This document shows positions 1-4,637 of a stretch of DNA of 12,753 bases, in pieces (within the stretch, counting starts at the first letter, position 1; every line of letters begins with the position of its first letter). The position numbers were made by a program, and so were the translations under genes. Under the pieces are notes generated by a model that worked only from the letters and a program-made list of their open reading frames with translations, was not told the DNA's origin and made no database searches. Origin of the DNA: VMEP01 sp964414265 (GTDB lineage: Bacteria; Patescibacteriota; Minisyncoccia; Phycocordibacterales; VMEP01); NCBI GenBank assembly GCA_964414265.1, contig CAYPVT010000022.1, positions 1-12,753 on the forward strand, in the 5' to 3' direction.

Positions 1-5
1 AAATT

Positions 6-34
6 GGCGCATATCCTCAATTAAGAGGAGTGCC
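6..34. other. Stem-loop with AATTAA loop at the window edge
   Basis: Bases 6-10 and 14-18 pair with 25-34 (GGCGC and TCCTC against GAGGA and GTGCC) around an AATTAA loop, leaving a three-base bulge at 11-13. The structure lies beyond the rpsP terminator, so it belongs either to the leader of an unseen minus-strand gene or to the tail of a plus-strand transcript. It has no T-tract, so it is not an intrinsic terminator. The role is unknown. Confidence 0.3.
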
Positions 35-60
35 ATATGTATGTGAACTTATGCATGAAC

Positions 61-93
61 AAAAAAGCTGTCCTTTTTAGGACAGCTTTTTTT
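61..93 (-). terminator. Intrinsic terminator of rpsP, symmetrical
   Basis: GCTGTCC (67-73) and GGACAGC (80-86) form a perfect 7-bp stem with loop TTTTTA. Six A residues precede it and seven T residues follow it, so it can terminate in both directions. It lies 18 bp beyond the rpsP stop codon, which makes it the natural rpsP terminator. The A/T flanks extend the stem further. Confidence 0.85.
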
Positions 94-110
94 AGATAGA
101 AAATTTAAAA

Positions 111-596
111 TTATGCAGTTGGTGCTTCTTCCGCAGGAGCTTCAGCAACTACTTCTGCTTCTGCTTCAACTGGAGTTTCTGCTACCACCTCAACTGGTGC
201 TTCAGCCGGATCCTCTTCTACTGCTGGTACTTCAGCTGGAATTTCTTCAGGAGCAGGAGTTGCAACTGGTGCTGGTGCAGGTGTTGCAGGAGCTTCTACT
301 TTAGCTGGTTCATCTTTTTTAATAGGGCTCTTTTTAGGCAAAACATTTATTTTCTTACCAGCAATAATTTTTTTCTCAACTAGGAAATTATGCATTGTGT
401 CTGAAGGCAAAGCTCCGTGTGACATCCAGTGTAAAACGCGATCAGCCTTAACAACGAAGTTCCCGAGCTTAGGTTCATAAGAACCGATGACCTCAACGAA
501 GTTGCCAGTCTTTGGGCTTTCGCGATGATCAACAACAACCACGCGGAAGTGCGGGCTGTTCTTTCGTCCTATTCTTTGTAACCTAATTTTTAACAT
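111..596 (-). CDS. rpsP: 30S ribosomal protein bS16 with long acidic C-terminal tail
   Basis: bS16 is a small-subunit ribosomal protein that binds 16S rRNA during 30S assembly. The first 90 or so of 161 residues are a clear bS16 core, starting MLKIRLQRIGRKNSPHFRVV and containing VDHRESPKTG and IGSYEP. Residues 97-161 form a low-complexity tail rich in Ala, Pro, Glu and Val, which is absent from ordinary bS16 proteins of about 80-90 residues. The tail is strongly acidic, unusual for a protein bound to rRNA. The reading frame stays open 20 codons upstream, but this ATG is chosen because the bS16 family begins here and because a promoter -10 box lies 7 bp upstream, placing the earlier ATG codons outside the transcript. 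There is no Shine-Dalgarno site. No rimM, trmD or rplS is seen next to it; any downstream partners would lie outside the window, beyond a strong terminator. Confidence 0.95.
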   Translation of the reverse strand: MLKIRLQRIGRKNSPHFRVVVVDHRESPKTGNFVEVIGSYEPKLGNFVVKADRVLHWMSHGALPSDTMHNFLVEKKIIAGKKINVLPKKSPIKKDEPAKVEAPATPAPAPVATPAPEEIPAEVPAVEEDPAEAPVEVVAETPVEAEAEVVAEAPAEEAPTA

Positions 597-603
597 GCAG
601 GCA

Positions 604-632
604 ATACTAATAGAAATGGCCCGATAGGTCAA
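604..632 (-). promoter_or_regulatory. rpsP promoter, leaderless type
   Basis: On the minus strand TTGACC (627-632) is followed after exactly 17 bp by TAGTAT (604-609). The rpsP ATG begins 7 bp after the -10 box, so transcription should start at or within a base or two of the A of the ATG. This fits the absence of any Shine-Dalgarno sequence. The -10 box matches the consensus at only four of six positions. Confidence 0.5.
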
Positions 633-644
633 GCTTATGTCTAT

Positions 645-741
645 CCGCATACACACTTAAAATACACGCGTAAAATTCTGCTGAATTTTCGCTCTGCTCG
701 GCTCGGCCAGCCTGCGCAAGGTATTTTAAGTGTATATGCGG
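645..741. repeat. 21-bp inverted repeat enclosing a 55-bp hairpin core
   Basis: The arms are 645-665 and 721-741: the 13-bp ACACTTAAAATAC at 653-665 is matched perfectly by GTATTTTAAGTGT at 721-733, and the pairing extends to 21 bp with one mismatch (C652 against A734). On the minus strand that mismatch becomes a G-U wobble, so the minus-strand RNA would fold better. The core contains the first AAAATTC-TGCT-GAATTTT hairpin. The size and terminal inverted repeats recall a miniature transposable element, but no target-site duplication is visible. Confidence 0.6.
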
Positions 742-905
742 GAAAATAAAATGCATAAAACACGCATAAAACTTTGCTAAGTTTTTGCTATGCTCGTGCC
801 ACACATAAAATTCTGCTGAATTTTTGTGCGGCCCCGACTCGGCTCGTCAGCCTCCGTCTCTCAATTGCTTCACTTGTCGCAATTGAGCAACGCACTGCGC
901 AATGT
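664..905. repeat. Three-copy modular hairpin repeat
   Basis: Three diverged copies lie in tandem at about 664-722, 761-800 and 801-905. Each contains a 7-bp hairpin with a TGCT loop: AAAATTC/GAATTTT at 672-689 and 807-824, and AAAACTT/AAGTTTT at 768-785. The middle copy differs on both arms with pairing preserved, which points to selection on structure or to spread as a structured element. Copies one and three also share a G+C-rich module (CTCGGCTCG followed by CAGCCT). This module and the hairpin fill most of the roughly 430-bp gap between rpsP and rnr, and I see no gene there. Confidence 0.65.
860..887. repeat. 9-bp perfect inverted repeat
   Basis: CTCAATTGC (860-868) and GCAATTGAG (879-887) are exact reverse complements separated by 10 bp. 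The palindrome lies inside the third repeat copy and appears to interrupt a module (TTGCGCAG next to the G+C-rich part) that is continuous in the first copy. There is no T-tract, so it is not a terminator. Confidence 0.5.
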
Positions 906-910
906 TTTTA

Positions 911-1014
911 AACACAAAAGCAAGGGCTAGAAAAGAAGAAAATACCATATCCAAGGGATGCCCTTGGATATGTTCTTATCACCCTAACTAACCAATTTTA
1001 GCCACTTTTGTGTT
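911..1014. repeat. Nested palindrome in front of rnr
   Basis: Outer arms AACACAAAAG (911-920) and CTTTTGTGTT (1005-1014) are exact reverse complements, and the similarity continues inward (GGCTA...AAAA against TTTTAGCC). Inside lies a perfect 12-bp stem, CATATCCAAGGG (946-957) with CCCTTGGATATG (961-972), closed by a three-base loop. The right outer arm runs into the extended -10 region of the rnr promoter. Neither strand has a good T-tract after the inner stem, so a terminator role is doubtful; a regulatory or mobile-element origin is possible. Confidence 0.5.
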
Positions 1015-1019
1015 ATTAT
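1011..1019 (+). promoter_or_regulatory. Extended -10 promoter of rnr
   Basis: TGT followed directly by TATTAT (1014-1019) makes an extended -10 element ending 8 bp before the rnr ATG at 1028. No convincing -35 is seen at 17-18 bp. The position predicts a leaderless or nearly leaderless mRNA and rules out the upstream in-frame GTG at 1010, which would lie ahead of the transcription start. Confidence 0.5.
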
Positions 1020-1027
1020 TTGAACCC

Positions 1028-3010
1028 ATGAAAAAGCATACAGATAAACACCATAAAGTAGAGCATAAAAAGGCTCCTATAAAAGAACACGCTCAAAAGC
1101 ACCACGAACACACCGTGGAGGGCACTATCACCGTCAGCTTCAAGGGTATTGGTTTTGTTCGTGTTGAAGGAGAAGAGGAATCTATAGAAGTCTCCGCTAA
1201 TTCACTAAACACCGCGCTTCATGGCGACCGAGTTAAGGTTTCCGTCCACGGTAAAGGGCGCAACGGACAAACACAGGGTGAAGTTACTGAAATTCTGCTT
1301 CGCGCAAAATCTGGCTTTGCCGGCACTGTAGAAAAAGACCGCGATGTCTATTACCTTATTCCACAAGACCAGCGTGTTTATGTTGACCTTGTTATTCCAA
1401 AAGACGACTTGGGGGAAGCAAAAGAAGGAGACAAAGTTTTTGTGGCACTCGTAGAATGGACCGACCCAAAGAAAAACCCTGTTGGTAAAGTTCTTCGTGT
1501 TTTGGGTAAACCAGGAGAACACGAGGCAGAAATGGTTGCTATCGTTTTGGAATCTGGTTTTGATACTGGCTTTCCAAAAGAAGTTGAAAACGAATCAAAA
1601 AAACTTGAAGAAAAAGGTATCACAGAAGATGATTTAAAAGATCGTCGCGATTTTCGCAATGTCACAACATTCACCATCGACCCAGAAGACGCTAAAGATT
1701 TTGACGACGCTATATCAATTCAAGATTTAGGTAATCATGTTTATGAAATTGGTGTGCATATCGCCGACGTTTCTCATTATGTTCGCCCAGGAACAGAAAT
1801 TGATAAAGAAGCAATGAAGCGCACAACTTCTATATATCTCGTTGACCGCACAATTCCAATGCTTCCAGAAGGACTTTCCAATGGATTATGTAGTTTAAAT
1901 GCAAATGAAGACAAACTAACTTTTAGCGCCGTTTTTAAAATTGATATGCAGGGAAAAATATCCGACCATTGGTTCGGTCGCTCTGTTATAAAATCAAACA
2001 AACGCTTCACCTACGAAAACGCCCAAGAAACTATTGACCGTGGCTCTGGCGAGTATTACGAGGAGCTTATAACTTTAAACAAGATTGCTAAAAAACTAAA
2101 ACAAAAACGTTTTGACGAAGGGGCCATTTCTCTTGAACAAGAAGAAGTGCGTTTTAAGCTAGACGAAACGGGGCGTCCAATTTCTATTTATAAAAAAGTT
2201 CGTGGTGATACCCACAAGCTCGTTGAGGAATTTATGCTACTCGCCAACCGCGAGGTTGCCTCATTTGTCGCCAAAAAGCACGAAAACGAAGAAGGTGTTT
2301 TCGTTTATCGTATTCACGATGAACCAAACACAGAACGTATCCAAAACCTCGCAATATTTGTTAAAAGCTTAGGTTATGACCTAAAAATGACCGATGGGAA
2401 GACAACACCAAGAGACATAAACAATCTCCTAGAAAAACTTGAGGGAACAAGCGTAAAAGACATGATTCAGACCGCTGTTGTCCGTTCAATGGCAAAGGCA
2501 ATTTACACAACTCAAAACATTGGTCACTTTGGTTTAGGTTTTGAATTCTATACACACTTCACTTCTCCTATTCGTCGTTATCCAGACACGATGGTTCACA
2601 GACTTTTGGCACGCTATTTAAACAACGAAAAAGTAGACGAAAAGGAATGGAAGTTCTACGAAAGAATGTCTACTTTTTCATCACAACGAGAAAAAGAAGC
2701 TTCTGACGCTGAACGTGGCTCAATCAAATATAAGCAAGTGGAATATATGTCGGAACGCATTGGGCAGGTTTTTGACGGCGTAATTTCTGGAGTTACTGAG
2801 TGGGGTTTCTATGTTGAAGAAAAAGAAACAAAGTGTGAAGGAATGGTTCCACTACGAACACTAAACGACGACTTCTATAATTTTGAAGAGAAACGTTACC
2901 GCTTGGTTGGAGAAAAAACAAAAAAAATATATTCTCTTGGAGATAAAATAAAATTCAAAGTTGAAAAAACAGACTTTGGAAGAAAAACTATAGATTACGC
3001 ATTAGTATAA
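1028..3010 (+). CDS. rnr: Ribonuclease R (RNB-family 3'-5' exoribonuclease)
   Basis: This is a processive 3'-5' exoribonuclease that degrades structured RNA. The protein has 660 residues against 813 in E. coli RNase R. Residues 1-30 are a Lys/His-rich leader in place of the usual N-terminal helix-turn-helix. Cold-shock-type OB domains follow (about 32-165), then the RNB catalytic domain (about 205-540) with the signature IDPEDAKDFDDA at 217-228. Its Asp218, Asp224, Asp226 and Asp227 match the metal-binding aspartates of the family. HFTSPIRRYPD at 510-520 is another RNB hallmark, and an S1 domain (about 576-660) closes the protein. The ATG was chosen over an in-frame GTG six codons upstream because the -10 box overlaps that GTG. 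The last 21 codons, the stop and two more bases are repeated exactly at 4539-4606, so the cassette that follows appears to have inserted at the end of this gene. Confidence 0.95.
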   Translation: MKKHTDKHHKVEHKKAPIKEHAQKHHEHTVEGTITVSFKGIGFVRVEGEEESIEVSANSLNTALHGDRVKVSVHGKGRNGQTQGEVTEILLRAKSGFAGTVEKDRDVYYLIPQDQRVYVDLVIPKDDLGEAKEGDKVFVALVEWTDPKKNPVGKVLRVLGKPGEHEAEMVAIVLESGFDTGFPKEVENESKKLEEKGITEDDLKDRRDFRNVTTFTIDPEDAKDFDDAISIQDLGNHVYEIGVHIADVSHYVRPGTEIDKEAMKRTTSIYLVDRTIPMLPEGLSNGLCSLNANEDKLTFSAVFKIDMQGKISDHWFGRSVIKSNKRFTYENAQETIDRGSGEYYEELITLNKIAKKLKQKRFDEGAISLEQEEVRFKLDETGRPISIYKKVRGDTHKLVEEFMLLANREVASFVAKKHENEEGVFVYRIHDEPNTERIQNLAIFVKSLGYDLKMTDGKTTPRDINNLLEKLEGTSVKDMIQTAVVRSMAKAIYTTQNIGHFGLGFEFYTHFTSPIRRYPDTMVHRLLARYLNNEKVDEKEWKFYERMSTFSSQREKEASDAERGSIKYKQVEYMSERIGQVFDGVISGVTEWGFYVEEKETKCEGMVPLRTLNDDFYNFEEKRYRLVGEKTKKIYSLGDKIKFKVEKTDFGRKTIDYALV

Positions 3011-3012
3011 AA
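2945..3012 (+). repeat. 68-bp direct repeat, left copy (end of rnr)
   Basis: This copy starts at codon 640 of rnr and includes the last 21 codons, the TAA stop and two further bases. It is identical base for base to 4539-4606. Similarity stops at once after the repeat (G3013 against A4607). Confidence 0.95.
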
Positions 3013-3024
3013 GATTCGTTATGC

Positions 3025-3053
3025 AGAGCCGTGTATGGTGACTCTAGTTTTTT
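3025..3053 (+). terminator. Probable terminator of rnr
   Basis: AGAG (3025-3028) pairs with CTCT (3042-3045), and weaker pairs continue inward. A run of six T residues follows at 3048-3053. The stem is short and imperfect but lies 15 bp after the rnr stop and just before the end of the convergent kinase-like gene. It lies inside the putative inserted cassette, so it would be a newly supplied terminator for rnr. Confidence 0.45.
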
Positions 3054-3058
3054 CTATC

Positions 3059-3673
3059 TTATATCCCCAAAAATTCTTCTATTAAGGCTGTAAGCTCGTT
3101 AAACTGCTTCGAGTCAAAATAATTCAACCTCGATCTATTTATAAAATTTATATTCGGTTTGCTAAGTTTTCTAAAATACTTCTCATGAGTATTATTTAAA
3201 TCAACTTGTCTCTGTAGAAACTCCTCGTTTAACTCAAACTCGCGGCCACCAGCAACAGCAAATTCCCTGATTTTATTTTTATCGGAATATAAGGAAAGAA
3301 TTAAATCTGGCCATGGCAACAATTCATAATCTATTTTTGCAATATCCTTTAGAATAGCCTTTTCAAAATCATCAGTAATCCATTCGTCGACATAAACATC
3401 ATTAGTTGCCCAAAACGCATCGAGAATTGCAATTTCTCCGCGTTTTTTAATTTCTAAAGCTTTGAGATAATCCTGAACGCCTTTATTCCTAAACCAAAGG
3501 ATAAGCTCAAGATTTCTATTACCCGCTTTTATGTCCTCAATAACTCGAGAGGGGAAATCTTTCTCTTCCCCTTCTAAAAAAGCTTGCCCATTAAACTTCT
3601 CGGAAAGAAGTTTTACTAGCGTACTTTTGCCAGTTCTGGGTCCTCCTGTAATTACAATAATTTTACCGTTCAT
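3059..3673 (-). CDS. P-loop NTPase, deoxynucleoside-kinase-like
   Basis: The 204-residue soluble protein has a Walker A loop GGPRTGKS at residues 10-17. The overall plan resembles deoxynucleoside or small-molecule kinases: an acidic LEGEE segment at 33-37, a hydrophobic strand ending in Asp85, PDLILSLYSD at 122-131, and a lid-like region with Arg and Glu at 142-150 (GGREFELNE). The residues after Asp85 are Ala-Phe-Trp rather than the Arg-Ser of classical deoxynucleoside kinases, so the substrate cannot be named. An NadR- or AAA_28-type ATPase is an alternative. The start codon lies one base after the stop of the phosphatase-family gene, so the pair is almost certainly co-transcribed and translationally coupled. 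Both sit within the 68-bp direct repeats, suggesting they entered as a unit. Function in nucleotide salvage or nucleotide-linked signalling is only a guess. Confidence 0.7.
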   Translation of the reverse strand: MNGKIIVITGGPRTGKSTLVKLLSEKFNGQAFLEGEEKDFPSRVIEDIKAGNRNLELILWFRNKGVQDYLKALEIKKRGEIAILDAFWATNDVYVDEWITDDFEKAILKDIAKIDYELLPWPDLILSLYSDKNKIREFAVAGGREFELNEEFLQRQVDLNNTHEKYFRKLSKPNINFINRSRLNYFDSKQFNELTALIEEFLGI

Positions 3674-3674
3674 A

Positions 3675-4496
3675 TTAATTATGAGGATTATTAAATGGTT
3701 CTGAAATTTCTTCTTTCAACAGATCCCCGTTATTTTTATCATTCCAAATTTTGATTTCTACCACATCGGCATTTTTCACCCAGATTTGATCTCTATTTTC
3801 AAACGGTATTCCTTTCTGTTGAATTTGTTCCATGTTAATATCGCTCGTAACGCTAACAATGCGCAAAGTTTTTCCTAGATTATACCTACGAACAAACCGC
3901 CTTAAAAGTTCAGCAATTTTTTCTGTTCTTGTTGCTATATCTTCAAGATGTTCATACCCCCTTAAACCCATATCGTCGCGAGTGGCTTTATTTTGATACA
4001 TCTCCCACCAAAACTCTTCAAGATTGGCGTCGCTTTTCCCTTGGTGTTTCAGAATATAGTCAACAAATGTATACCACCCGCCACCTTTAACGTCTACAAG
4101 ATTCTCATGTTCTTTCGTTTTTACCACGTCAATTCCTTGGTTTCTAAGCTCGTCTTCAACGATTGTTGCCGATTGAGTATGTCTGGTACGAGTACCTGTT
4201 ATTATCGCGACTATTTCGTTTTCTTTATCAATCATTCCTGACAACTTTTTAGTGGCTTCACGGAGTTCAGCCTCACCCTCTGGTGTGATTATTCCTTCCA
4301 ATTGTTCTCGTTGCCCCTCAACTGAGTCTTCAATATCCGGCATCTGCTTGAATGTATCTGGATTTTGGCCAATATCGCTGATTTTTTTCTTTAATGCTTC
4401 CCCGTAAACAGTTTTCCCGTGTCTAATAAAATCAATCACCAAATCTGGTTTTGGAATCCTTTCTTTGTTTCCTATGGTTTGCTCTTGCGATTCCAT
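3675..4496 (-). CDS. Histidine-phosphatase-superfamily protein, possibly degenerate active site
   Basis: The 273-residue protein carries the superfamily's RHG motif (IRHGKT, His26), the following TPEGEAELREA segment (71-81) and a TGTRTRHTQSA segment (100-110) corresponding to the usual SPLxRAxQTA region. Active members form a phosphohistidine on the RHG histidine and use a second histidine in a VSHG-type motif near the C-terminus. Here the equivalent strand reads RIVSVTSD (212-219) with no histidine. The protein may therefore be a divergent phosphatase, a phosphotransferase with changed chemistry, or a binding protein. It is the first gene of a two-gene operon with the kinase-like protein, with one base between them. 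An extended -10 box lies 6 bp before the ATG, suggesting a leaderless mRNA. The substrate is unknown. Confidence 0.75.
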   Translation of the reverse strand: MESQEQTIGNKERIPKPDLVIDFIRHGKTVYGEALKKKISDIGQNPDTFKQMPDIEDSVEGQREQLEGIITPEGEAELREATKKLSGMIDKENEIVAIITGTRTRHTQSATIVEDELRNQGIDVVKTKEHENLVDVKGGGWYTFVDYILKHQGKSDANLEEFWWEMYQNKATRDDMGLRGYEHLEDIATRTEKIAELLRRFVRRYNLGKTLRIVSVTSDINMEQIQQKGIPFENRDQIWVKNADVVEIKIWNDKNNGDLLKEEISEPFNNPHN

Positions 4497-4502
4497 CTTT
4501 TG

Positions 4503-4511
4503 ATTTTATCA
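4503..4511 (-). promoter_or_regulatory. Extended -10 promoter of the phosphatase-kinase operon
   Basis: On the minus strand TGA precedes TAAAAT (4503-4508), an extended -10 box five of six matching the consensus, with 6 bp between it and the ATG at 4496. The -35 is weak. The short spacing predicts leaderless transcription. The promoter lies inside the putative inserted cassette, so the operon carries its own start signal. Confidence 0.45.
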
Positions 4512-4538
4512 GAAATTATGAGTTTTTAGAAACACAAA

Positions 4539-4606
4539 AAAATAAAATTCAAAGTTGAAAAAACAGACTTTGGAAGAAAAACTATAGATTACGCATTAGT
4601 ATAAAA
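4539..4606 (+). repeat. 68-bp direct repeat, right copy (rnr 3' remnant)
   Basis: This is an exact copy of 2945-3012, with 21 codons of rnr plus TAA but no gene body ahead of it. It lies 31 bp before the smc stop codon. The sequence just after it (4607 on) is likely the original rnr-smc junction. It could instead be viewed as an rnr pseudogene fragment. Confidence 0.95.
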
Positions 4607-4607
4607 A

Positions 4608-4632
4608 CTCTATTTGGCGGTGAAACCGTCAA
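4608..4632. terminator. Possible terminator between rnr remnant and smc
   Basis: TTGGCGGT (4614-4621) and ACCGTCAA (4625-4632) form an 8-bp stem with a GAA loop and one G-U wobble in the plus-strand RNA (a C-A mismatch in the minus-strand RNA). On the minus strand it follows the smc stop closely, and a T-run occurs 6 bases later inside GAGTTTTTAT. It is a weak terminator candidate and may be a relic of the ancestral convergent rnr-smc junction. Confidence 0.35.
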
Positions 4633-4637
4633 GTTGG

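Larger units (their letters stand above)
2945..4606. mobile_element. Putative integrated cassette at the rnr 3' end, bounded by 68-bp direct repeats
   Basis: The two copies of a perfect 68-bp repeat lie 1594 bp apart. The left copy is the real end of rnr and the right copy is a gene-less remnant. Between them is a two-gene operon on the opposite strand. The geometry is that of a circular molecule integrating by a single crossover at the rnr end and leaving rnr intact, as integrative elements do at the 3' ends of tRNA and some protein genes. No integrase or transposase is present, so any recombinase would act in trans, or host homologous recombination may have been used. The mobile nature is inferred; the repeat is directly visible. 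Confidence 0.5.

Noticed and set aside
37..99. A 20-codon frame with AGAGGAG 6 bp upstream of an ATG
   Set aside because: It runs straight through the rpsP terminator stem and has no recognisable product. The Shine-Dalgarno-like bases are one arm of the 6-34 stem-loop. Not called as a gene.
607..804. 65-codon minus-strand frame in the rpsP-rnr gap
   Set aside because: It consists of the repeat units translated by chance and crosses the rpsP promoter and inverted repeats. No start signal.
1010..1027. Upstream GTG start for rnr adding six residues
   Set aside because: The GTG lies at the extended -10 box, ahead of the expected transcription start, and the extra residues are not typical of RNase R.
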